Below are positions 41,101 to 50,214 of a stretch of 64,000 bases of DNA, piece by piece. Source of the DNA: Lodderomyces elongisporus (taxonomy: Eukaryota > Ascomycota > Pichiomycetes > Serinales > Debaryomycetaceae); contig NC_083673.1 of assembly GCF_030384665.1 (NCBI RefSeq), positions 2,613,501 to 2,677,500 on the forward strand, in the 5' to 3' direction. Position numbers and translations under genes: made by a program. How positions within the stretch are numbered: the stretch's first letter is position 1; the number at the start of each line of letters is the position of its first letter. The notes under the pieces were generated by a model that was not told the DNA's origin, did not search any database, and saw only the letters and a program-made list of their open reading frames with translations.

Positions 41101-44100
41101 GCATACTTGCACATTATCGCAAGGAACCATTGGCCCCTAATACCTTGCCGCTCATACTAATGAAATTAAATTTGAGTGACAAGTCATCCACACTTGAGAT
41201 GACTTGTAGGGAGTTTCTATTGGAATATCGTACTCATTGGTTATCTTTCTTTGGTAAGGACGAGTCTATTATCGAAGTAGTCGAAGAAGAGTTTGTTGAT
41301 GTATCTCTACCGCTGCCAACACTGCAAAAACAAAAGTTTGCTGTCAAACCAGATAAAAATAAGAGATTTGATATTCGATGTTCACTTTACGGGTGCATGG
41401 TGGGCCTAACACCAGGAAGATTATCGTGTAAAAGCTTTGTGACCATTGGATCTGGCGAAGTGAGTTTAGTGTTTACTGCTAGTCAGTTTTATATTAAAAG
41501 TTCAGTAAGAGATTTACACGTTTTATTAATTGATGATGTCAAAAATGCATCTAACAGTGAGGATAGCAAAGCCAGTGACGCTAATCACAGTGGAGGCTAC
41601 GTTGATCTCGAGACTGCTCATGTTGACTATATAATAAATCAAGGCTACATTACTGCGGGATATGTCAATATTGCTCATGTGGGTTTCACCTTCAATACAA
41701 ATGTCGAAGAAATTAAACAGAGGAACAAAAATTTGGGTATTCGTGACCATTTATCAATAATTGACTTTAAGTTGAATGTCGACGACATCCAGCTCAACTT
41801 TTGTGCCGATTCTTTCAACACTTTTACTCAATTGCTTAGTGATCTTAAACTACCTTATGAATTTTTGGAGAAAGATAAAATTAAAGTTCTGCTCGATCAA
41901 GAACTTGACATAACGGAAAATGTTACTAAAAACATGTATCATGACGAGGCTGTAGAAGAAGGTTTTATTGATTTGGACAATCACAAGGATGCAGAAAGTG
42001 ACAATTTTGGAAACTTGGCAGCTGGAAGTGCCAGTGGGTTGAACTTCCAAGAGGAATATTTCAGTGCATCTTACACTAATATGGAAGATGAAAAAGCTGA
42101 TCCTTTAACTGTGAGTGTCAACTTAACGAAAATGCTGCTATATTTGTATGATGGGTATGATTGGAAGGATACTAGGAAAGCAATTCGAAAAGTTGTGAAA
42201 GATATTGAAAAAGAACAACAAGGAAAACCCCACGAATCAAAGGCTTTGACTAAAGCTAATACACACACTGGTACACAAACAAATGCACAAGCCAATGCAA
42301 ATATGGCTGTTAATAGTCGCAACAACGATTCACCTAATTCTCTGTATAGTGATTACAATGAAGGGCATAATAGCAATAATGGTTTGGACTTGCTAGAACA
42401 GACAATATTCCAATCTATCCACGTGAGTGCTCCAAGGCTAGCAGAGGATGGTATGGTTGATTTGACGCATAGTATCAATTTGGGTATGCAAAATGACACA
42501 AATGGACAGATGGACGATGATGAAGAGTTGAAAATCAAAGCGAACATTAGACAAGGTAAAAACTACAAGAATCTCAAGTTGAGACGCTCTAATGATTATA
42601 AAGTTGCCATTGATCTCATGTCGATTGACCTTCGTATCGTAGTTTACTCCACAAGAGATCCGCGACGCGATGAGACAGACCCAAACATGAAATTTGAGAC
42701 GCTTAGTATGCTTGATATCAGTGTTGGAACCGTTGATGTCTTGGACAATGTCCCGTCTTCCACATGGAACAAGTTTTTGTCATATATGAATAGCTTGGGA
42801 GAGAGAGAAATTGGAACAAGTATGTTAAAGATGAATATCGTCAATGAGCGTCCGCAGCCATCGCTCGTGGCAGCTGAAGCAATTGCTAAAGTTAGTATTT
42901 TGCCTTTAAGGCTCCACATAGATCAAGATACGCTTGATTTTCTTACGCGGTTTTTTGATTTTAAAGACTCTAGATTCGAGTTGCCACCAGATGAGATTTT
43001 GTATGTGCAAAAACTAGAAATTGATCCTATAAAACTCAAGGTTGATTACAAGCCCAAGAAAGTTGACTACAATGGGTTGAGGTCTGGAAAATCAGGAGAG
43101 TTTGCCAATTTCTTTGTTTTGGATGCGGCGTCTCTAACGTTGCCCAAGGCCCAACTTTATGGTCTTTCTGGTATGTCAGAGATTGGAAGGGGGTTGGGAA
43201 CAGCATGGGCACCAGTGTTCAAACTGAATCAAGTTTTGGGGATTATTTCAGGTGTTTCGTCTCTTCGGTCGATAGTTAATGTTGGAAGTGGGTTTAGAAA
43301 CTTGTATGTGGTTTCAAAAAAGGAGTATCAAAAAGATGGTCGAGTTTGGAGAAGTTTGCAAAAGGGAACGAAATCATTTGCCAAGACTACGGGGTACGAA
43401 TTGGTAAATCTAGGTGTGAAACTTGCTTCTGGTACACAAGTGCTTTTGGAGCAAGGTGAAGAGCTTTTTGGCGGTGAGGGTTCGTCGGTGAGGAACGCCA
43501 AACCATTAAGACGCAGGTCCGACTCCTCTGATGATGGTTCGCTAATTGGTAACTTGTTGCCTACGCCTTCTGATAATCTTATGGTTAGTTCGGAGCTTAT
43601 GAGTAAGGCGGCATCAAAGTATGCTGAAAAATACAAGTTTTCCAGAGTGGGCTCCGGAGCCGAAGAAAGAGTTAGAGCAAAAGATACAAGCGGTAGTAAA
43701 AGTAAAAGTGGAAATGTTGCTACTGGAGGAGATAGACTCTACTCGCACATTGATTTTGATGATGGGTATGAGTCCATAAGTAGCATAAATAAAGAACTAA
43801 ATCAGGGTCAATCCATTTTTTTCCTCGCTCCATCCGATGCCAACGACAGAAATCAAATTAACGGGTTATTTGAAGATGCTGGAGATGACACGAATGATGA
43901 AGATGAGGACGCTGAAGCATTTGAAGTTTATGCATTTGGCTCCGGTCGTAACAAAAAAGGCAGTGCCGTTGCCGAGAGCGCTGACAATGATGATGATGAC
44001 GAAGAAGAAGAAGAGGGCGTAGAAGGGGCTATTGAAGAAGAAGATGAAGAAGTAGAAGTCGAAGAATTGAGACAAAAGATGATAAGTTTATACTCGAATC

Positions 44101-44387
44101 AGCCAGAAACAATGCAACAGGGCTTCAAATCTGCATATAAGTCACTTGGAACGAATTTTAAAGTCACCCAAAAGCAGTTGAAGAAATTAAAAAGAGATTT
44201 GGAGGGTAAGGAAACAGTGCAGGACACGTTACTTACTGTATTGAAGAGTTCACCCATTATATTGATTAGACCTGTCATTGGCACAACTGAAGCGATTGCA
44301 AAGACGTTGATGGGGATTGGAAATGTGATTGACTCAAAACACATTGTTGAAAACAAGGACAAGTATAGAAGTGAGTCTAAAGAGTAG
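38187..44387 (+). CDS. ATG2: Autophagy lipid-transfer protein Atg2
   Basis: Rod-shaped bridge protein that moves phospholipids from the ER to the growing autophagosome, acting with Atg9 and Atg18. The N-terminus WIPQNIQKRLLLYVLKQLSLFS is nearly identical to yeast Atg2 and starts the chorein-type domain. The conserved C-terminal region (about residues 1655-1765) includes GRGLGTAWAPVFKLNQVLG and FRNLYVVSKKEYQKDGR, and a further amphipathic segment lies near 2035-2060 (IILIRPVIGTTEAIAKTLMGIG). At 2066 aa it far exceeds S. cerevisiae Atg2 (1592 aa); the excess is mostly acidic or Asn/Gly-rich loops, such as the Glu run near 455-480 and the Gly/Arg block near 845-890. The start is ATG 38187 in a single exon. 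Confidence 0.96.
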   Translation: MSPQWIPQNIQKRLLLYVLKQLSLFSEVDLPNLEEVSLNNITLKDVTLDPEKVGKLPGCNFRHGKLGSMEMTTISGISGVKIDVKNAEVVVSPDFDEPNFGSLSQFLLARSTANLAETIMFDLVGEEAKDERKEDSCALDSDSDEDDANYAVFRNDVNNNIGKSRRTSTSTRRRSSTVSNKSALGGVMQKAVEMALLRLQVYITNLSIKLITELTDLLIQVDEVSVNTVNGLRTIGIRGVKVVTLRPIINPGKHDAGNNNSTNEVNHNTKPEKFKPENSDSENEEIENEEIENEENEGVDYGEESLMDSMVFTHEEASSIYMSATAHSLPKPLNAEGNIDNKLNDKTTKGNTPILLYLNECEVSFEGLQTILNLEIEVDKVNIAASPGAATLISIFNGFTKTLQIKRRQKRMITSKRNSRGRDRFPQYTNEDDTIGSMSNASDGSDEGNKRGTTMNVEEEEEEEEKEKEEGEEGENLEGERGLNDEIDDGADSIFSKMAMRNINISLDSAIEATGEFASATDNVVIELYNINIKHRDELLLYGGIESIIINHFKEKHIPPSSIFYFENSKNIDRSDRSASPQSVLSTTSTNSLYSKADLRFECFQLSDDNAKLEVTCLLGKPSQVNLNLTNIIAFASFSSKCQDAVLAIKQFIASYEILNTPRVNMKPTSTKPTQKKRIILQTGSTLMSVAVKNDLKIGLHILPAKYDSEIEEFSVPAIHITSSIENKMVENIISISNVNFLLKSQSFTAFLQPPNENFSPSYVLPLVRHMISSMSLKILEITCLISPKTLKKIYKCLQDFTLEISKSLESNETQSTNMSTNSRTTNFLHSRGLERSSLMTSSVRNLRRSGRGNLGGFGGRSGLGYGTSGGNNFRSGLTNRKAFNHSHGYLHGYPNRHPHGHATTQSKTNSVLFNLNLRKLSITLKDIVSDFGTAHVELSDVAIFKTQEEWAGSILNLDVFRRLQQPFVNESILAHYRKEPLAPNTLPLILMKLNLSDKSSTLEMTCREFLLEYRTHWLSFFGKDESIIEVVEEEFVDVSLPLPTLQKQKFAVKPDKNKRFDIRCSLYGCMVGLTPGRLSCKSFVTIGSGEVSLVFTASQFYIKSSVRDLHVLLIDDVKNASNSEDSKASDANHSGGYVDLETAHVDYIINQGYITAGYVNIAHVGFTFNTNVEEIKQRNKNLGIRDHLSIIDFKLNVDDIQLNFCADSFNTFTQLLSDLKLPYEFLEKDKIKVLLDQELDITENVTKNMYHDEAVEEGFIDLDNHKDAESDNFGNLAAGSASGLNFQEEYFSASYTNMEDEKADPLTVSVNLTKMLLYLYDGYDWKDTRKAIRKVVKDIEKEQQGKPHESKALTKANTHTGTQTNAQANANMAVNSRNNDSPNSLYSDYNEGHNSNNGLDLLEQTIFQSIHVSAPRLAEDGMVDLTHSINLGMQNDTNGQMDDDEELKIKANIRQGKNYKNLKLRRSNDYKVAIDLMSIDLRIVVYSTRDPRRDETDPNMKFETLSMLDISVGTVDVLDNVPSSTWNKFLSYMNSLGEREIGTSMLKMNIVNERPQPSLVAAEAIAKVSILPLRLHIDQDTLDFLTRFFDFKDSRFELPPDEILYVQKLEIDPIKLKVDYKPKKVDYNGLRSGKSGEFANFFVLDAASLTLPKAQLYGLSGMSEIGRGLGTAWAPVFKLNQVLGIISGVSSLRSIVNVGSGFRNLYVVSKKEYQKDGRVWRSLQKGTKSFAKTTGYELVNLGVKLASGTQVLLEQGEELFGGEGSSVRNAKPLRRRSDSSDDGSLIGNLLPTPSDNLMVSSELMSKAASKYAEKYKFSRVGSGAEERVRAKDTSGSKSKSGNVATGGDRLYSHIDFDDGYESISSINKELNQGQSIFFLAPSDANDRNQINGLFEDAGDDTNDEDEDAEAFEVYAFGSGRNKKGSAVAESADNDDDDEEEEEGVEGAIEEEDEEVEVEELRQKMISLYSNQPETMQQGFKSAYKSLGTNFKVTQKQLKKLKRDLEGKETVQDTLLTVLKSSPIILIRPVIGTTEAIAKTLMGIGNVIDSKHIVENKDKYRSESKE

Positions 44388-44468
44388 TAGTTGTGCCGGT
44401 ATATAGTAATGCATGAAGATTCTTTTTTTTTTTATTTTTATTTTATTCTTTTTTTTTTTGGTCTCAAA

Positions 44469-44533
44469 CAACTTTGTAAGGCAACTTTGTAAGGCAACTT
44501 TGTAAGGCAACTTTGTAAGGCAGCTTTGTTAGC
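44469..44533 (+). repeat. 13-bp tandem repeat (CAACTTTGTAAGG x4, plus one degenerate copy)
   Basis: Four perfect 13-bp units and a fifth diverged one, about 80 bp after the ATG2 stop. Confidence 0.9.
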
Positions 44534-46358
44534 GGGTGGATATATAGATCCGTTTCCAAATGCCTTACAGTTTCCATTTGTACCATATCAGGATGTCAAA
44601 AAAAAAAAGTTTTTCTTTTTCTTTTATTTTATTTGTTGCACCTGGTCCCAGTCTGTGCCGCCTCTATTCTTATCCTCTTCCAGTGTAAATGAAGGTTTTG
44701 TAACATTTTCTAATTGTGACAGCAGTGATGGAGATGGGCAAAATTGAGTATTTCTACAACTCTGTCTCTATTGTAACATAACCTTTACTGCATATCTGTC
44801 AATAATTCTGTCACAACATATCCACTACGGCACACGAGCACTTTTTTCTTTCTTTTTTTTCTTTTTTCTTTTTTCTTTTTCTTTAGCTTCATTTTTGTCT
44901 TCATCTGCATATGGCATTAGAGGCGGCCCCTCACTTTATTCAAGTTACATCGGCTACTCCTCATCTTCGCCTCTGCACTAATTGGAACCAAATCTTTTGA
45001 AGAATGTCAGCAGATAGCTCAGTGTGTACTAGAAAACCTGTTGATGATTTGCACGGCACGGCACTAGTTTGAGAGCAAGAAAAATAAATGAAGCAAGTTT
45101 TTGTTATTTTCAGCTACTCTTTTTCTTTTTTTTCTTTTTTTTTGATTGTGATTTCTCTTCTCCTCTAATTTTTGCACAGGAAATTAAGTTGACTTGGCAT
45201 GTTTTGTTAGATTACCAATTTTTCTTGCATACTCAATCATATTTGATCAATCTCTTATCTTAAGTTTACCAAACGGCATCAGGTCAGTTTTTTTTTTTTT
45301 TATTTATTTTTTTGTTTGTTTGTTTGTATGTTTCTTTTTCTTTTTTCTCTTTCACATACAATTTTTTTCATTTCTCATTTATTTTACAATTTACACTGTT
45401 ACTTATTGTTCTTCTCTTGAAAAAAAGCCCTCTTTTAATTTTCTGCTTTTTTAACAAATAATTTGATAAGAAAGAGGATATGCATGATAGGTGGACAAGT
45501 AATGAGTTTGAGATGAGTTGCCGAAGCTCTCATCACAAAGAACCGCTATCTCTATAAACTGCACCTTGAGACAACTACTGAACCTAAATAATTTTCATAT
45601 ATTAGTAAGGAAAAGATGAATGGAAAAAAAAAAATAGAATAGCAAACCAAAGCAAACCAAAGAAAAGAAAAGAAACACAGAGATGTGTAAGGAGTATGCT
45701 TTGTCCAAAAACTAAGCACAATCATCTTTTACAGTAGCAAAGAAGGGAGGATGCAAAGAGGAGGTGATTCCGAGTGATTTATCGTGGTAAAAATTTTTGA
45801 TATCCCTTAATGCCTCTCGGATAAACTTGTTTTTCTCTTCCCAGTAGTGTTTATTCCCTTTCTCCTTCTCCTTCTCCTTCTCCTTCTCCTTCTTTCCCCG
45901 TTTGCTGTGTCTAACTTCAACTTTTGATAGGTTTTGTTTTGTGTAAGTTGTTTTTTTTTAAATTTAATTTTTTATTTTTATTTTTATTTAATTTTTAATT
46001 TTTATTTCTTTTTATTTCTTTTGAAATTTCAATTGTTGCAATGTTTTGCAACTTTAAGCATTGAAAGACCTCGACGTAAGGCTTCGTACATGAAAAAGCT
46101 TTTTCGATTAAATGCTATAAAAGAGAGGTCCTTTTTAATCCCCACTCCATCCTCCTTTCTCCCCTTTTTTTTTTTTAATCCTCTTCGTTTTTCTTTCTCC
46201 TCTTATTTTGTTATTTTCCTTTCTTTCTATTTCCTTTTCCCTTTTTTTCTTCTTCTCTTCTTCTCTTCTTCTCTCTCTGTAGGTAGCTTGTCGTCCCTCG
46301 TACTTCATGTCATATTACTTGTTAACTCATAACGTCAAATCTTACCTTCAATCAGTTC

Positions 46359-46378
46359 ACTAGTTTTGCAAAACTAGT
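46359..46378. promoter_or_regulatory. Perfect 20-bp palindrome upstream of the CNT gene
   Basis: ACTAGTTTTG followed immediately by its exact reverse complement, 157 bp before the CNT ATG. Two such half-sites without spacer suggest a dimeric regulator site, or a cruciform or RNA hairpin if transcribed. Confidence 0.55.
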
Positions 46379-46534
46379 AATCAAAACGACTGAATAAAAA
46401 CTTATAACTGTACCTTAGCAAAAGTGAACACCTTTGCACCAAAACATACTACACTATACTTAACGCCCCTATCCCCCAAACTTATTCTTCCTATTCATTT
46501 AATTAATCACAACCAAAACTACAAATTCAAAAAA

Positions 46535-48430
46535 ATGAGTGCCATTCATGAATCAGAACATGAAATGCGTGAGCAACACATGGAACCTACTCATTCGATA
46601 GTTGAAACCACTTCCACCTCCGATTCAAACATTGTAGGTAATTATAACATAAACAACTCAATGGATTTGGAAAAAAACAAAGAAAAACACGCCATTATAA
46701 ATGGTGGTGGAGCTGCTAATGGTGATGATGACGACGGAATAAGTATCCGCGAACTCTCAAAGGAGACCACTAATCCCCAATCACACTTGTCTTACTGGAA
46801 AAGGTTCACAATTAGATGCCCTTGGTACAAGATTGCATTTCAAGTGTTTCTTGGCTGTTTCTTTACTGCGTGGTGGTTATCGATTGTGATCCAGGACAAA
46901 CATAGACACCAATGGTTGATTCCAACTGTTATTTGGGGTATGATTATGGTTCGCTTAATTACATGGCATTTCAAAATCTTACAGTGGATCCTCAAGTACG
47001 TCAAACTCGTATGGGATTACTGTACTGACTATATATATGACAAGATATTTCCAAAGAGATATCAAAGGCTTTTGGCGGGCACTGCAATATTGATTGCAGT
47101 GGTGCTTTTGGGAACTTTTGTGCCATCAGAAACAGAGTTTTCCAAAAGACAAGATCGTGCAGTCTCATTCTTTGGATGTATTGTTGCTGTGTTTGGGTTG
47201 TTTGTTACTTCCAAGAATCCAAAAAGAATTCAATGGAATACCGTTATTGGCGGTCTCTTGATGCAATTCATTGTTGCATTGTTCGTGTTGAGAACCAAAT
47301 GTGGTTACGATGTATTCAATTTTATTTCAACCCTTGCTAGAGAATTGTTGGGTTTTGCTAAAGATGGTGTTGCATTTTTATTGAATCTGGAGATTGCTCA
47401 CTTGGCTTACTTCTTCTTTACTGTGTTGCCCTCGGTGGCATTCTTTGTTGCATTTGTTCACATTTGGTACTATTTCGGAGTCATTCAATGGGCAATTAGA
47501 AAGTTTGCATTTTTTTTCTTTTGGTCATTGCGAGTCTCAGGCGCAGAAGCAATTACTGCTGCTGCTTCTCCATTTATTGGTATCGGTGAATCGGCAATTT
47601 TGATCAAGGACCTTATGCCATACTTGACAAAGGCGGAGTTGCATCAAATCATGACCTCGGGTTTTTCTACAATCTCTGGTGCCGTTTTGGTGGGATACAT
47701 TGGTTTAGGACTCAACCCTCAAGCTTTGGTCAGTTCTTGTGTTATGTCCATCCCAGCATCGCTTGCTGTTTCAAAGTTGAGATACCCCGAAACAGATACA
47801 CCAATCTCAAGTGGTAAGATCATCATGGTTCAAGATAATTCCAAGGGAGGAAAAGGAAACAAAGAGGCAAAGGACCATGACGAACCTCAAAACGTGCTTC
47901 AAGCATTTTCCAATGGAGCTACCTTGGGGTTGAGAATTGCTGGAACAATGATGATTCAATGTATGTGTATCATTGCACTTGTTGCTCTTTGTAACGGTAT
48001 TCTCACGTGGTTCGGTAACTATTGGAACATTCATGAATTGACACTAGAACTCATGCTTTCGTATTTGTTTTATCCTATTGGTTTCCTTCTTGGCACACCA
48101 AGGGATGAAATTCTTCACGTAACAAGGTTGATCTCCTACAAATTTATTCAAAATGAATACGTTGCATACAATCTTTTGATGACAGAAGCTCCCTACAATC
48201 AATTATCAGCTAGAGGAACTTTGATTGCTACTTATGCATGTTGTGGATTTGCCAACTTGGGTAGTATGGGTATAACTTTGGGTGTGTTGAACACCTTGAC
48301 AAATAACTCAAGAGCCAAGGATATATCTGCTAGTATCATTTCTGCATTATTCTGCGGTGGTATTGCTACGCTCATGTCTGCAGCCATCTCAGGAATGGTT
48401 ATGCACGATTTGACTAAATTTTCCAACTAA
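46535..48430 (+). CDS. CNT: Concentrative nucleoside transporter (CNT family)
   Basis: Proton/nucleoside symporter of the CNT family, known from Candida albicans and absent from S. cerevisiae. A hydrophilic acidic N-terminus (about 95 residues) is followed by about 11 or more membrane segments. The signature GAEAITAAASPFIGIGESAIL with the following TSGFSTISGAVLVGYI (nucleoside and cation site, about residues 350-400) is intact, as is the later CGFANLGSMGITLG motif. The frame extends to a GTG at 46424, but the ATG at 46535 (MSAIHESEHEM, preceded by AAAAA) is the clear start, giving 631 aa. Predicted location is the plasma membrane, for salvage of extracellular nucleosides. Confidence 0.94.
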   Translation: MSAIHESEHEMREQHMEPTHSIVETTSTSDSNIVGNYNINNSMDLEKNKEKHAIINGGGAANGDDDDGISIRELSKETTNPQSHLSYWKRFTIRCPWYKIAFQVFLGCFFTAWWLSIVIQDKHRHQWLIPTVIWGMIMVRLITWHFKILQWILKYVKLVWDYCTDYIYDKIFPKRYQRLLAGTAILIAVVLLGTFVPSETEFSKRQDRAVSFFGCIVAVFGLFVTSKNPKRIQWNTVIGGLLMQFIVALFVLRTKCGYDVFNFISTLARELLGFAKDGVAFLLNLEIAHLAYFFFTVLPSVAFFVAFVHIWYYFGVIQWAIRKFAFFFFWSLRVSGAEAITAAASPFIGIGESAILIKDLMPYLTKAELHQIMTSGFSTISGAVLVGYIGLGLNPQALVSSCVMSIPASLAVSKLRYPETDTPISSGKIIMVQDNSKGGKGNKEAKDHDEPQNVLQAFSNGATLGLRIAGTMMIQCMCIIALVALCNGILTWFGNYWNIHELTLELMLSYLFYPIGFLLGTPRDEILHVTRLISYKFIQNEYVAYNLLMTEAPYNQLSARGTLIATYACCGFANLGSMGITLGVLNTLTNNSRAKDISASIISALFCGGIATLMSAAISGMVMHDLTKFSN

Positions 48431-48974
48431 CAACAGAGCTGGATGACGACTGTATGTAATTATGAATTCATAATGATATATGTGTATAATAATAATTCAT
48501 TCGTATTTGCATTTGTAATCGTAATTGTGTTCCTTTCTTCAAATTTCCTTTTCCCATTTCTTATTTACTTTCATTCTCATTTTTATTCGGTTTTTTTTTA
48601 CTCCATTTTTTTGTGGTCTTGAGCTTTTTAATTTCCTTGCTACGTATTGTTTTATTTTGTCATTTCATGCATTGTACAATACTTTCAGAACTAATTATGC
48701 CTGCAGAAACTGACATCTGTAATACAAAAACGGTGTACTACAGAATCTGTTCAAAGGGCAGATCTCAAATATTTCTCGTTTTTGATATTTTGACCCTGTT
48801 TTTTGTATTTTTGTAATTTCGTTCCTTTGTGTTCTCCTTCGGTCTTTGGTTTGAAAAAAATTAAAAAAAAAAAAAAAAAGAAAAAAAAAACACATAAAGA
48901 TAAGATTTATAGAAATCGCAACATGTGTCGATCGATGCGATGCCAGAAACAAGAGTTCCTCTCATCAACCTCGA
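48431..48974. promoter_or_regulatory. Intergenic: CNT 3' end and SEN34 upstream region
   Basis: AT-rich with T runs and a poly-A tract (about 48862-48890). Two short ORFs at 48923-49006 and 48940-48978 overlap the SEN34 start. No gene seen. Confidence 0.5.
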
Positions 48975-48978
48975 ATGA
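48940..48978 (+). other. Upstream ORF overlapping the SEN34 start (ATGA)
   Basis: A 12-codon frame from ATG 48940 whose TGA overlaps the SEN34 ATG as ATGA. A second out-of-frame ATG at 48923 runs to 49006. Either would matter only if the transcript starts upstream of them. Confidence 0.4.
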
Positions 48979-49874
48979 TCGATACAAGCACCATAAACAT
49001 TGTTGACGAGACACGTTCAACTAATAATGTTACGCTGGGTATGAACCCATCTCCGAAACTAATACAAAAAATTGCACTTCCTGTCATTAATCCCTGCAAT
49101 GACCCACAGATCCTACTATTCAACCTTGATGATATTAAACTTTTAAGAAACACCCACCATGTTTTAGGGATGTTAATAGGTACACTTCCCCAATTTCCAC
49201 AACAAAATCTCTTTCTAGCCATTCCACTCAAACTCAATATTTACGAAACATTATGGCTTATCAAACTGGGGCAAGCAATGCTTATTGATCAAATGGCGTA
49301 CCGATTGGCCAAAGTTCGGGATTTCAATAATGTCTCTTTAAATGCAAATGTTGAGGGTTCGCTCATCACCACTGCTAATACGGATCACACGACGTACGAC
49401 TATGAACTAGCGCAACAGCATGAAATAGATGTAAAACAGTACCTTACTTCTTATCTCGCTAGCAACACATACATGTCTACAGATACTTTGCTTCGAAACT
49501 TTCACTACTATGCATTTTTACAATCTCAAGGTTACTTCATCAACCCTGGTTTAAAATTTGGCGGCGACTTAGTTTTATACCCCGGGGACCCGTTGCGTTT
49601 CCACTCGTATTCGATTGTAAAATTTGACTTTGTGGATATGTACGAGATAATCCTGGGTGGAAGGTTGGCCACTTCGGTGAAGAAGAATTTGGTACTCATG
49701 GGACTGCGACGAAATATGAATAAAATCGGTGAAACTAAGAAGGACACAATTGGTGTACCAAATGAAAAAGAGGAGAACACATCCATGGTAGATGTTGATG
49801 ACAAGTTTATAGAAAACTTATTTGAAGATGAAGTGCCTCTTTGCTTTTCAATTGAGTGGGCAGGGTTCGGTTGA
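48975..49874 (+). CDS. SEN34: tRNA-splicing endonuclease subunit Sen34
   Basis: Catalytic subunit of the tRNA intron endonuclease, which cuts the 3' splice site of pre-tRNA. The 299-residue protein ends with the conserved endonuclease fold: FINPGLKFGGDLVLYPGDPLRFHSY, then GGRLATSVKKNLVL and the closing LCFSIEWAGFG. The catalytic triad is visible as Tyr202, His210 and a Lys at 236/237. Codon 227 (49653-49655) is CTG and falls where relatives have a small residue before GGRL/AGRL, consistent with Ser decoding. The N-terminal part (IQKIALPVINPCNDPQILLFNLDDIKLLR) matches the family's first domain. Convergent with the PNGase A-like gene, 340 bp apart. Confidence 0.92.
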   Translation: MIDTSTINIVDETRSTNNVTLGMNPSPKLIQKIALPVINPCNDPQILLFNLDDIKLLRNTHHVLGMLIGTLPQFPQQNLFLAIPLKLNIYETLWLIKLGQAMLIDQMAYRLAKVRDFNNVSLNANVEGSLITTANTDHTTYDYELAQQHEIDVKQYLTSYLASNTYMSTDTLLRNFHYYAFLQSQGYFINPGLKFGGDLVLYPGDPLRFHSYSIVKFDFVDMYEIILGGRLATSVKKNLVLMGLRRNMNKIGETKKDTIGVPNEKEENTSMVDVDDKFIENLFEDEVPLCFSIEWAGFG

Positions 49875-50214
49875 AGTATGTGGATTCTACAAATACAGAT
49901 ATTTGCTACCAAAAGAGGAAACCAATGCACGAAATATAGGTGGATTTGGAAAAAATGATGAAGGCTAGAAAGGTAGTAGCAGTAAATAATATTAGTACTA
50001 ATGAAAAAAAAAATAAAAAGAAAAGAAAAAGAAAAATATGGAGGAACAACAAACGAATTAATGAAAACAATCAATCTCAATTTATTTCTTACTTTCTTCT
50101 AACTGCGAGGGAAAAAAAAAACAACAAATAAACAAAACAAAACAAAACAAAACAAAAAATACTATATAATGGTCAGCCACTTGTCAAAAGCGACTGCGGG
50201 TAGTCTGACATAGT
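49875..50214. other. Convergent intergenic region between SEN34 and the PNGase A-like gene
   Basis: 3' flanks, A-rich, with an AACAAAAC ladder (about 50120-50156). No gene seen. Confidence 0.5.

Larger units (their letters stand above)
44388..46534. promoter_or_regulatory. 2.1 kb intergenic region between ATG2 and the nucleoside transporter
   Basis: Mostly upstream of the CNT gene. Contains the 13-bp repeat at 44469-44533, long T runs, CTCCTT hexamers (about 45860-45892), a TATAAAAG box (46116-46123) and a perfect 20-bp palindrome (46359-46378). T-rich open frames (for example 45934-46332) are not protein-like. No gene supported. Confidence 0.6.

Noticed and set aside
45934..46332. 132-codon Phe/Leu-rich frame upstream of the CNT gene, like a membrane protein
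   Set aside because: The hydrophobicity comes from poly-T and TTTAT repeats; no family signature, and it overlaps the likely promoter.
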